In this document: positions 24,714-31,915 of the stretch, one piece after another
How the letters are laid out: the number at the start of each line of letters is the position of its first letter
How positions within the stretch are numbered: position 1 is the first letter of the stretch
From: Clostridiales bacterium Firm_11
GTDB lineage: Bacteria; Bacillota; Clostridia; Christensenellales; Aristaeellaceae
Direction: 5' to 3'
Assembly: GCA_001604105.1 (NCBI GenBank)
Contig: LVAQ01000029.1
Location: 1 to 34,513, forward strand
Length of the DNA: 34,513 nucleotides
The notes under the pieces: model-generated
The model's database searches: none
The model's input: only the letters and a program-made list of their open reading frames with translations
What the model was told of the DNA's origin: nothing
Made by a program: the position numbers and the translations under genes

Positions 24714-24742
24714 ATTCTATCACTCTTTATCGGGTTTGGCAA
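24714..24742 (-). promoter_or_regulatory. Promoter of rpmB
   Basis: On the minus strand TTGCCA (24737-24742), 17-nt spacer, TAGAAT (24714-24719), about 45 nt upstream of the start codon. Confidence 0.7.
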
Positions 24743-24900
24743 TAGGTGATTTTCTCGTTTGCCTGTAATTGGGAGAAACGGCGTAGAAAAATCGCCTTAT
24801 CCATGTTGCGGGATAGCCTTCGCCGCTTGCGTGCCGCGCGCCGGGGGCGCGTTGTTGCACGGTGGGCGCAACGTTTGTTCATGTATGCCCTGCTTTTGCC

Positions 24901-25656
24901 TTAACGTGCGGCGCTCAGGAGCTCCGCCAGGGCAAATGGATAGGTGAGGATGCCCTCCAGTTCCGTCGCCAGCGCACCGGACTGGATGAAGAACACGAAA
25001 TTCCCGTCTGCGTCCAGGTAGAAATCATGCTCGGGGTCAAATGCGTCCCGCAGCGCCTGTTCGGACACATCCGGGAAGTAGGCGCGCGTAAGCATGGCTT
25101 GTTCCTGCGTGATGATACGCCACACCAGCTCGTATACCAGCGCAGCGGCGAAACTGGTTTGCTCCGCATGTTCGCCTTCTGCCTGTTCCAGCCCCATGGC
25201 CTGCGTAAGGGTGATGCCTTGTCCCGCGTACATGCCATTACGCGCGAACACTTCCGCGGACCAGCGCACGGTTTCACTGTTGCCCAGAAACTGGCTGCTG
25301 GTTAGCAGCACGCTCACATAATCATCATCCGCCAGGGTAACGCGGTATTCCAGCGCGGTATAGAAGGAAGGCGAGCCCTGCGGGGGCAGTTCACCCACAT
25401 CCTCCGCGGCGGCGATGCCTGCGGCGGCGGTATCGGCAGCCAGCGCGGCAAAATAAGCGTTGATATCCGCCGTGGCAGGCTCATCCCCGATAAACTGCGG
25501 GTAGCGGTAGCTAAGCACATAGCCCGCGTTGGTGGCATCGCTGCCCTGCGGGTAATACAGCGCGCCGGTAAGCGGTTCCCCCTCGGCCATGGTTTCAGCG
25601 AGGGATGGCGCGATACACAGGCAAAGCGCCAAGGCGCAAAGGAGCAGGCGTTTCAT
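24901..25656 (-). CDS. Secreted DUF3298/RsiV-C-terminal-like protein
   Basis: A 251-residue exported protein of uncertain function. Residues 1-20 are a signal peptide (MKRLLLCALALCLCIAPSLA). No proper lipobox precedes either cysteine, so it is probably secreted rather than lipidated. The middle region ALEYRVTLADDDYVSVLLTSSQF, and the end DFYLDADGNFVFFIQSGALATELEGILTYPFALAEL, resemble the DUF3298 domain found in RsiV and the deacetylase PdaC; RsiV's copy binds lysozyme. The family match is weak and by eye. The ATG at 25656 follows GGGAGG. It lies 29 bp after the preceding secreted-protein gene and is probably cotranscribed with it. Confidence 0.7.
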   Translation of the reverse strand: MKRLLLCALALCLCIAPSLAETMAEGEPLTGALYYPQGSDATNAGYVLSYRYPQFIGDEPATADINAYFAALAADTAAAGIAAAEDVGELPPQGSPSFYTALEYRVTLADDDYVSVLLTSSQFLGNSETVRWSAEVFARNGMYAGQGITLTQAMGLEQAEGEHAEQTSFAAALVYELVWRIITQEQAMLTRAYFPDVSEQALRDAFDPEHDFYLDADGNFVFFIQSGALATELEGILTYPFALAELLSAAR

Positions 25657-25685
25657 CGCACAGCCCTCCCGTTTCAGCGGATTCA

Positions 25686-26729
25686 TCAGCCTACGCTCAG
25701 CTCATCCACGGCAAAGGAATTTTCCATGTACGCGGTATAGAGCTGGTAGGTACGCGCCAGTTCCTGCTTATAGCTGAGTTCCGCCTGATAGATGTATTTA
25801 TCGGTGATGATGTACATATCAAACACCGTATAGCCTTCCTGCGTATCGTAGGCAATGGTGGCATAGCTGAATGTTTCGTTGAGGGTGGCTTTGGCGCCCG
25901 GGATGCCTTGGGCAATCACGTTGGTATAATCGGCAAGGTTTGCCGCGCCCGCGTTTTCCACACGGTTGACAAAGAACCGTAGGCTTTCATCCTCCAGCCG
26001 GGCAGAAACGCCGTCACCGTCCTCAATGAGCATCTCATCGGAGAAAACGCTGGGGTACAGGATGGAAAAGCCCAGCGTGGTGTTGATATACTCCACCAAA
26101 ATGCCCTCGGTGTAGTTTTGCATGGCTTCTTCCATGTTCAGTTCCGACCCCACCGAGAAACCGGCCAGCTTGTAGCCGTGGTAGCCATCGGCGGCGGCGG
26201 CAAAGCTGTATACCGCGCGATCCAGCCATTCCACTTCCTTATACTCCGCGTCGGTCATCTGGCTGGCGGGTTTCGTGCCCCAGTAGACCTCGCCGATGAT
26301 CTGCACATCATTTTCACTGCCGGCATTCACCGTTACAGGCTGAAACCCGATGTAGCCGCTGATGGGGGTGGTTTGCGCGATGGGTTCCAGCGCGGGCAGC
26401 TTGGCGGTGAACAGCTTGCCCAGCAAAACGGCCTGTTGATCGGTGCTTTGCAGCATATCGGCGGTGATTTCCAAAGAGGCATCCGCCGTCAGCCCGCAGT
26501 TGAAGAACGCGGCAATGAACATCGGGGTCAGGGTGGTTTCCGCATTGCCGACGGATTCGGGATCATCCCCCGCGCTGAAGGCGGCTGCGGCGACCAAGTC
26601 CATCAAGGGGCTGAGCGCGTCAAAATCAGATACCTGCGCCTGTGAGGCGCCCGCAACGCCATATGCGCCAACGAGCAGGCACAGCGCCATCACCCAAGCC
26701 AAGAACCTGCCGGTAAAGTGCTTTTTCAT
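25686..26729 (-). CDS. Secreted protein of unknown function
   Basis: A 347-residue protein I do not recognise. A signal peptide (about 1-28, ending GVAGA) is followed by an Ala-rich helical stretch (38-55). A beta-rich region follows (about 110-200, with ISGYIGFQPVTVN and DVQIIGEVYWG). The C-terminal domain (about 215-340) starts YINTTLGFSILYPSVF and contains FDMYIITDKYIYQAELSY. That opening resembles the PsbP-like/DUF1795 type of small secreted domain, but the match is tentative. The ATG at 26729 follows AGGAGG; 58 upstream codons in frame are Arg-rich and unsupported. It lies 80 bp after the flavoprotein gene and 29 bp before the DUF3298-like gene. Confidence 0.7.
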   Translation of the reverse strand: MKKHFTGRFLAWVMALCLLVGAYGVAGASQAQVSDFDALSPLMDLVAAAAFSAGDDPESVGNAETTLTPMFIAAFFNCGLTADASLEITADMLQSTDQQAVLLGKLFTAKLPALEPIAQTTPISGYIGFQPVTVNAGSENDVQIIGEVYWGTKPASQMTDAEYKEVEWLDRAVYSFAAAADGYHGYKLAGFSVGSELNMEEAMQNYTEGILVEYINTTLGFSILYPSVFSDEMLIEDGDGVSARLEDESLRFFVNRVENAGAANLADYTNVIAQGIPGAKATLNETFSYATIAYDTQEGYTVFDMYIITDKYIYQAELSYKQELARTYQLYTAYMENSFAVDELSVG

Positions 26730-26809
26730 GATATGCCTCCTGTATAGTCGACGGCATAGGCCGCCACGGATTCGCCCGTTTGCACATAGGACGTTTGAAG
26801 CGGTTGTTT

Positions 26810-27673
26810 TTATCCGCGTGTAGCCAGATATTCCGCCGCGGTGATCGCCGCGATGTTCCCCTCGCCTGCTGCCTTGGCCACTTGCAGGGGCTTTCCGGTG
26901 CAATCGCCCGCGGCATAAACCCCGGGCACATTGGTGCGCATGCCCCGATCCACGGGGATGAAGCTGCCTTGAACGGCAAGCTCGCTAAGCAGCATGGAAA
27001 GGGAAACGGCGTTGCGGAAGATGAACACCCCGTCATAAACGCGCGTTTGCTGTTTGGTAGTCACGGTGACGCCCTCCGGGGTTTTCGCCAATGCCTGCGG
27101 GGTTTCGGCCACGTATGTTACATTGGCGGGCAAGCCTTCCGGCTCGTGCTTCTTTAGCGGATAATAGTCCACCTCGGCCGCCAGCCCTGCCAGGAAGTGT
27201 GTTTCTTCCGCGCCTTCCGCCGTGGCGGATAGCACCGCGATGCGTTTGCCGCGGTAGAAATGCCCGTCACAGGTGGCGCAGTAGCTTACGCCCATGCCCA
27301 CCAGCGCCTCTTCACCGGCCAGCAGACTGGGGCGCGCGGCGCCCATGGCCAGCAGCACGGTTTTGGCTTCGCATACTTCGTTCTCCACCAGCAGCATAAA
27401 GCTGCCGTCTCCCGCGAGCACCTGACGCACCAGGCCGGGTTTCTCTTCGGCGCCCAAATCGCGCGCTTGCTGGGCAAAGGTTTTCAGCAGCAGTCCGCCT
27501 GCTACCTGCGGCATTCCGGGGTAATTATCGATGCGCTCTGCGCGCGCCAGCCAGCTTGTGCTGTTTTGTGGACCTACGACCAACGTGGAAAGCCCGCGCA
27601 TACGTGCTGTAATCGCACAGCTAAGCCCTGCGGGGCCGTTGCCAATGATGGCAATATCATACATCATATCCAT
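26810..27673 (-). CDS. Thioredoxin-reductase-like flavoprotein lacking the NADPH motif (FFTR-like)
   Basis: A 287-residue FAD enzyme of the thioredoxin reductase fold. IAIIGNGPAGLSCA (8-21) binds FAD. The redox pair C132-X2-C135 lies in YCATCDGHFYRG, and GVYAAGDC (251-258) is the second FAD motif. Where NADPH-dependent enzymes have GGGDSAxEEA, this one has VLSATAEGAEE, and the HRRxxxR phosphate-binding motif is replaced by PLKKHEPEG. It is also about 20-30 residues shorter than standard TrxB. Ferredoxin-dependent flavin thioredoxin reductases of clostridia show the same losses, so ferredoxin is the likely donor, by inference. The only in-frame start, at 27673, has its ribosome binding site 24 nt away across a hairpin. 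Confidence 0.85.
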   Translation of the reverse strand: MDMMYDIAIIGNGPAGLSCAITARMRGLSTLVVGPQNSTSWLARAERIDNYPGMPQVAGGLLLKTFAQQARDLGAEEKPGLVRQVLAGDGSFMLLVENEVCEAKTVLLAMGAARPSLLAGEEALVGMGVSYCATCDGHFYRGKRIAVLSATAEGAEETHFLAGLAAEVDYYPLKKHEPEGLPANVTYVAETPQALAKTPEGVTVTTKQQTRVYDGVFIFRNAVSLSMLLSELAVQGSFIPVDRGMRTNVPGVYAAGDCTGKPLQVAKAAGEGNIAAITAAEYLATRG

Positions 27674-27704
27674 ACAACCGTTCTTTACGGAACGGTGCTC
27701 CTTT
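27674..27704 (-). promoter_or_regulatory. Distant ribosome binding site with an intervening hairpin
   Basis: AAAGGAG (minus strand, 27704-27698) is separated from the flavoprotein ATG (27673) by 24 nt. Of these, 20 form a hairpin, ACCGTTC-CGTAAA-GAACGGT (27696-27677). Folded, it would bring the site to within a few nt of the start codon; unfolded, spacing is too long. The predicted transcript starts at or beside the ribosome binding site. Confidence 0.6.
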
Positions 27705-27711
27705 CCGGTTC

Positions 27712-27740
27712 AGTGTAACAAATGCGTGATGGTTTTGCAA
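27712..27740 (-). promoter_or_regulatory. Promoter of the flavoprotein gene group
   Basis: On the minus strand TTGCAA (27735-27740), 17-nt spacer, TACACT (27712-27717). It predicts a leader of only about 32 nt. Confidence 0.65.
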
Positions 27741-27768
27741 CGGGTTACCGCTGTTTATGCTGTAAATT

Positions 27769-27798
27769 GTGGTATTTTGGCGAGCCTGCGCGTATAAT
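27769..27798 (+). promoter_or_regulatory. Candidate promoter for the DUF5131-type gene
   Basis: A perfect TATAAT (27793-27798) has only a poor -35 (GTGGTA, 27769-27774, 18-nt spacer). It would leave a leader of about 190 nt to the start at 27994, in which I recognise no structured RNA. Confidence 0.35.
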
Positions 27799-27993
27799 AA
27801 TGCCATGTCAGTTCATGCATTGGCTACCACAAGCGGACCGATCTTCTGTGATCATGGGAAGGGGAAGCGAAGGCAAAGCCAGGCTGCGCCGTGTTCGAGC
27901 GACATAGCGGCAGCATGAAGCGCCACAACAGAAAGGCGTTCACGCGGCGAGACGATATCCGGGAATCCTTGTGCGGGAAAGGGAGGCGGCAGT

Positions 27994-28719
27994 ATGGCGG
28001 GTTGGAATCCATGGCACGGCTGCCGCAAGTACAGCGCGGGTTGCCTGCACTGCTATGTGTACAGGCGTGATGCCAAGTATGAGCTGGATGCGAGCGCTGT
28101 GCGCAAAAATGCGGCTTTCGACCTGCCTGTTCGTAAAAAGCGGGATGGCAGTTATGTGCTAAAGGGTCCCGATGAGGTAGCCTGCTGCTTTACCAGCGAC
28201 TTTTTTCTGGATGCTGCGGACGATTGGCGCGCCGAGGCGTGGCGCATGATGCGGGAGCGCACGGATCTGCATTTCTTCTTTATAACCAAGCGGATTCTGC
28301 GCTTCTATGAGCGCTTGCCGGAGGATTGGGGTCAGGGGTATGAAAACGTGACCATCGGTGTCACTTGCGAAAACCAGGCAGCGGCGGATGAACGCATGCC
28401 GTTCTTCCAGCGCCTGCCCATCCGTCGAAAGATCATCGTCTGCGAGCCGATGCTGGAGGCAATCGACCTTTCTCCCTACCTGCAGGGAATCGCGCAGGTG
28501 GCTGCGGGCGGCGAGAGCGGCGAGGATGCGCGGCTGATGCGTTATGAATGGGCGCTTTCGCTACGGGCGCAGTGCATGGCGGCAGGCGTGCCGTTTTGGT
28601 TTCGGCAAACTGGCGCGCGTTTTGAGAAAGATGGAAAGGTGTATCGCATTTTACGCAGGCATCAGTCCGCGCAGGCCAGAAAATCCGCTTTGAGCTGGGC
28701 TGGGTTACAGGAAGAATGA
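27994..28719 (+). CDS. DUF5131 (phage Gp37/Gp68-like) family protein
   Basis: A 241-residue protein of the family first named from phage Gp37/Gp68 and found in many bacterial chromosomes; its function is not established. It opens with WNPWHGCRKYSAGCLHCY. Cysteines C10-X6-C17-X2-C20 suggest a metal or iron-sulfur site related to, but differently spaced from, radical SAM enzymes. Other family blocks are DFFLDAADDWRAEAWRMM, FFITKRILRF, NVTIGVTCENQ, IVCEPMLEAIDL, AAGGESGEDARLM and PFWFRQTGARF. The ATG at 27994 follows AAAGGGAGG by 7 nt. It is a single gene followed by a terminator. There are no phage genes nearby, so it looks like a chromosomal member. Confidence 0.87.
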   Translation: MAGWNPWHGCRKYSAGCLHCYVYRRDAKYELDASAVRKNAAFDLPVRKKRDGSYVLKGPDEVACCFTSDFFLDAADDWRAEAWRMMRERTDLHFFFITKRILRFYERLPEDWGQGYENVTIGVTCENQAAADERMPFFQRLPIRRKIIVCEPMLEAIDLSPYLQGIAQVAAGGESGEDARLMRYEWALSLRAQCMAAGVPFWFRQTGARFEKDGKVYRILRRHQSAQARKSALSWAGLQEE

Positions 28720-28736
28720 GGAAGACATATACAATG

Positions 28737-28774
28737 CGGCGCCAGCAGGGGAAGCCTGTCGGCGCCGTTTCTTT
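28737..28774 (+). terminator. Terminator after the DUF5131-type gene
   Basis: CGGCGCC (28737-28743) pairs with GGCGCCG (28761-28767), with an inner CAGG/CCTG stem, followed by TTTCTTTG. It begins about 17 nt past the stop codon. Confidence 0.75.
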
Positions 28775-29003
28775 GTTTGTGTATGCATGCAAAGTGCTAT
28801 TGCCGCTCGCTTCATCGCCCTGCGGGCTGTTCGCTCGCTTTGGGGTGTTTGTGGCGGGGGACGTTGGGGCGCTGCCCCAAACCCCGCAAGGGGCACGCCC
28901 CTTGACCCGGTGCGCTGCGGCGGGGGGTGTTTGTGTATGCATGCAAAGTGCTATTGCCGCTCGCTTCATAGCCCTGCGGGCTGTTCGCTCGCTTTGGGGT
29001 GTT
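28774..29003. repeat. Two 76-bp direct repeats flanking a 78-bp GC-rich segment
   Basis: Positions 28774-28849 and 28928-29003 are 154 bp apart and differ at one base (C28816 versus A28970). Each copy contains the 27-28-bp sequence that also occurs inverted at 7392-7419. The unit includes CGCTCGCTTCAT and CGCTCGCTTTGG half-motifs around a GCCC-TGC-GGGC hairpin. No transposase or coding frame is associated. Confidence 0.9.
28864..28903. repeat. Paired-hairpin REP-like element
   Basis: TTGGGGC-GCT-GCCCCAA (28864-28880) is followed by AAGGGGC-AC-GCCCCTT (28888-28903). Twin GC hairpins of this type are commonly dispersed between genes in GC-rich gut Bacillota. It occupies the segment between the two 76-bp repeats. 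Confidence 0.6.
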
Positions 29004-29104
29004 ATACGGAGGGGGAGGCGTTGGGGTTCAAACCCAACAGGCGTTTCACCCCTGCATCCTGACATGGCTACTGGCCCTAGCCCCAACTATTTCGACAGCC
29101 TGTG

Positions 29105-29143
29105 CCAAACGCCTCCTTTCCAGCTTGGAATGGCGGCGTTTGG
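29105..29143. other. Stem-loop in the spacer before the VanW gene end
   Basis: CCAAACGCC (29105-29113) pairs with GGCGTTTGG (29135-29143), with an inner TTCCA/TGGAA stem. There is no strong T tract. The rest of 29004-29316 shows no gene. Confidence 0.45.
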
Positions 29144-29316
29144 CTGTATGTTTACCTTGCGGTTGGATACTAAGGCTCCCAATTGTTTATGTTCGCTTCG
29201 TCCGCTGCCTTTGCCGCGGGAAAGCTAACGTTCCCTTAATGCTACGCTGCCCCAACATTCCTATTGCCTGCGCGTTATCGCAGCAGCGCATCCAGGGTGC
29301 ATCGATGCAGCAATCG

Positions 29317-30954
29317 TTAATAGACCTCGCGCGGGGTTACGCCTACGTAAATGCGCGCGGCACGGTTCTTGTATGTGCTGCGGGCGATTTTGGTTCGCTC
29401 TGTCTGCACCCCATCTGTCACCGTCACCAGATACGTGTCCACCACATAGCCTTCACTGGGCTCAATAACGGTTTTTTCTTCATCGGTATAGGTCACATAT
29501 TTCGCTTTGGTATCCTCAATGTACTCCGGCTCTAAAATCGCGGGCAGTTTTTCAACGGTTTCCGTCTCCAGCTCATAATGCGTGTTGCCCAGCGCTACGC
29601 CGTACACCCGCACTTCGCAAAGCAGCCGCTTCTTATTGGAGGGATCCGATATCACATGCGCCGATAGGAATATCTTTTGGCCGGTATTGTTGCGGAAGCC
29701 AAAATCAATCTCACGCCCGCGCGTATCGCTTACGGTCGCGTCCTTGCCCATATCGGTATAGGAAACGCGTGTGGAATGGGCAGTATGATCGGTGATGCGC
29801 AAGCCCGCCTGCACCGCCGCCAGATACACCGTGGTGCTGGCCTGGCAAACGCCCCCGCCCCAACCGGGCGTAAGCTCGCCATAGTTATACTCAAAGGCTT
29901 GATAAAAACCGTTCTTCTGCGTTCGCCTGCCCACCACACTGTTGAAGGAGAAGCGCTCGTTATGATTGAGCACCAATCCATTGATGCGCGAAAAGGCAAC
30001 GCGGATGTTCTCATTACGTTCGTCCGTGGAGTTGGAATCGATCGGCGTGATCGCGCGAAAGCGCAGGGTATAATACGTTTGCAGCTCCGCCACCGTTACA
30101 TCCGGCTTCACATCCTCGGGCTTAACCAGCACTTCACCCGTGGTAAAGGTTTCAACCATGCTTAAGATCTGCGTTTTGATTGCATCCACATTCAGCTTTT
30201 TGCCGATCACTTCTGATTGGAAGGTAAAGGGCTGGGTGGTGTTATCCGGGTCAAAGGACAGCACCGTCGCGCTTTGCGGCTGTACATAGGCGGCCTTTGC
30301 CAGCGTTTCCAGAATACCGTCGATGGGGGAAGTATCCGCGCTCAACTCAATGCTGGAAAACTCATACCGGTTCAACTTTGCGGCTTCGATTTCCTGCTTA
30401 AGCTGGAAGATGGTCTTGCGTGAAACCGTGCTGGTTTCATGCCCAATCGCCCACGCCTGTTCCAACGCCTGTGTGGGATCACGGTTGATCCCTAGCATCT
30501 GTGCGGTGATGTCCTTATATTCCCCCGCTGGATTGCGCAGGCGCACATACCAGGAACTAAGCTTATTGTTGATTTGCCTGAGCACGGCATTGGTGCCTTC
30601 TTCCCAAGTCATACCGCTCAGGTTAATGCCATCCACATACACATTATTCACAAAGATATTGGTATACGGCCTTACATCCGCCTGCGTTTTCCACACATAA
30701 ATGCCAATGCCTGCGCCCGCGAGCACCAGCAGCACCTTGATCAGCTGCCACTTAAGGCTATGTTTCTTGGGCGTTTTAGGCGCACGAACACCATTGCCGG
30801 TAGGGGCGCCGCGCTGCGTACGCTTTTTGGGGTTTTGTGTGCGTGCGGCTGCCTGCCCCGCGGGAGGCATGCCATAGCCTTGCGGTTGCTGCCAAACATT
30901 CTGCGGCATCGCTTCCGAAGGTTGGTTGGGCGGACGGTATCCTTGATTGAGCAT
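29317..30954 (-). CDS. VanW-family (YoaR-like) envelope protein with G5-like C-terminus
   Basis: A 545-residue membrane-anchored envelope protein. The cytoplasmic N-terminus (1-65) is Pro/Gln- then Lys/Arg-rich. One membrane segment lies at about 69-88. A paired putative peptidoglycan-binding region covers about 95-320. The VanW domain (about 325-455) contains RINGLVLNHNERFSFNSVVG, ELTPGWGGGVCQASTTVY and DFGFRNNTGQKIFLSA. The C-terminus (about 480-540) looks like a G5 domain. Its molecular function is unknown; VanW genes occur with vancomycin-resistance clusters but most are general envelope genes. The start at 30954 is chosen because AAAGGAG lies 8 nt away; the Met two codons earlier is only 2 nt from it. 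It follows the PHP gene by 82 bp. Confidence 0.9.
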   Translation of the reverse strand: MLNQGYRPPNQPSEAMPQNVWQQPQGYGMPPAGQAAARTQNPKKRTQRGAPTGNGVRAPKTPKKHSLKWQLIKVLLVLAGAGIGIYVWKTQADVRPYTNIFVNNVYVDGINLSGMTWEEGTNAVLRQINNKLSSWYVRLRNPAGEYKDITAQMLGINRDPTQALEQAWAIGHETSTVSRKTIFQLKQEIEAAKLNRYEFSSIELSADTSPIDGILETLAKAAYVQPQSATVLSFDPDNTTQPFTFQSEVIGKKLNVDAIKTQILSMVETFTTGEVLVKPEDVKPDVTVAELQTYYTLRFRAITPIDSNSTDERNENIRVAFSRINGLVLNHNERFSFNSVVGRRTQKNGFYQAFEYNYGELTPGWGGGVCQASTTVYLAAVQAGLRITDHTAHSTRVSYTDMGKDATVSDTRGREIDFGFRNNTGQKIFLSAHVISDPSNKKRLLCEVRVYGVALGNTHYELETETVEKLPAILEPEYIEDTKAKYVTYTDEEKTVIEPSEGYVVDTYLVTVTDGVQTERTKIARSTYKNRAARIYVGVTPREVY

Positions 30955-31036
30955 AGACATTGCTCCTTTATCGCGGGGTTTCGCAAAATACGTCATTGGA
31001 TGCCGTGGCGGGCGTTATGCACAGGCGGGTCATCTA

Positions 31037-31915
31037 TCAGGGTGTTGCAGGCGGCTTTGCCTCTAGCATCGCTTGCCGCAGTGCAGCCAGATCCTGCTCC
31101 CATGTATGCCAACCCCCGGGCAAGCCGCCAAGCATTGCGCGCGTGCCTTTGTCGCCGTGAAAATCGCTGCCGCCTGTGGCAAGTAAGCCAAGCCGATCCG
31201 CAATGCCTTGCAGCATGGGGATATCTCGCCTGCCTGCGGAAGGGTGGTAGACTTCCAGCCCCTGCAAGCCTGCTTCCCGCAGAAAGGCAACGAATGCCTC
31301 CAGCACTTGCGGCTCCAGGCGCAATCGCATCGGATGCGCCAGCACCGGCACAGCGCCAGCCGCCTTCAACAGCGAAATGGCTTGCGTTGCGCTCAGGTGC
31401 GCCAGCGGCACATAGGCGGGTCTGCCTTCCTCCAGGAACCGATCAAAGGCTTGTTCCATGGTGTTGACCAGCCCCATGCGAATCAGCGCGCGCGCGATAT
31501 GCGGCCTGCCGATGGCTTGCCCTTCCCAGGGCGGCGGCGGCAGGTAATCACCGGGTATCTCAATGCCGATTGCGCGAAGTGCCTCCACCATTTGCGTACC
31601 GCGTATCAGGCGCTTTTGCCGAATGGTTTTGCACGCCGCAACCAGCGGAACGTTAGCCGCATCCACGCCATACCCCAGCACATGCGTGCGGCCATCATCC
31701 CCAGCGCTCAATTCCACAGCGGGGATGAACGCAAACTGATTGCCTGCCAAGGCGGTGGCTTGCGCTGCCAGAACCATGGACGCGATGCCCTCGGTGGTGT
31801 CATGGTCAGTCAGGGCAAGGGTGTGTACTTGTTTTTGTATCGCCAGCGTACACAGCGCTTCGGGCGTGAGCAATCCATCGCTGTAGGTGCTGTGTACATG
31901 CAGATCCAGCGCCAT
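31037..31915 (-). CDS. PHP-domain phosphoesterase
   Basis: A 292-residue metal-dependent phosphoesterase of the polymerase-and-histidinol-phosphatase superfamily. Motifs are DLHVHSTYSDG (about 4-14), LTDHDT (36-41), PAVELSA with the metal-binding Glu, VLAHPMR (about 192-198) and GGSDFHG (about 250-256). Relatives hydrolyse 3',5'-bisphosphorylated nucleotides and trim RNA 5' ends (RNase AM type), the most likely role here, though not proven. The ATG at 31915 shares one base with the ftsH stop (TGATG), and GGAG lies 5 nt upstream. A GTG one codon earlier is the alternative start. Coupled translation with ftsH is likely. Confidence 0.88.
   Translation of the reverse strand: MALDLHVHSTYSDGLLTPEALCTLAIQKQVHTLALTDHDTTEGIASMVLAAQATALAGNQFAFIPAVELSAGDDGRTHVLGYGVDAANVPLVAACKTIRQKRLIRGTQMVEALRAIGIEIPGDYLPPPPWEGQAIGRPHIARALIRMGLVNTMEQAFDRFLEEGRPAYVPLAHLSATQAISLLKAAGAVPVLAHPMRLRLEPQVLEAFVAFLREAGLQGLEVYHPSAGRRDIPMLQGIADRLGLLATGGSDFHGDKGTRAMLGGLPGGWHTWEQDLAALRQAMLEAKPPATP

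Noticed and set aside
28817..28997. Insertion sequence ends or attachment sites in the 28.8-29.0 kb repeats
   Set aside because: The 76-bp copies are direct, not inverted, there is no transposase or integrase in the window, and no tRNA target is nearby.
29019..29040. tRNA-like T arm, GTTGGG-GTTCAAA-CCCAAC
   Set aside because: No acceptor, D or anticodon stems can be drawn around it and no CCA end is placed correctly. It is a chance inverted repeat.
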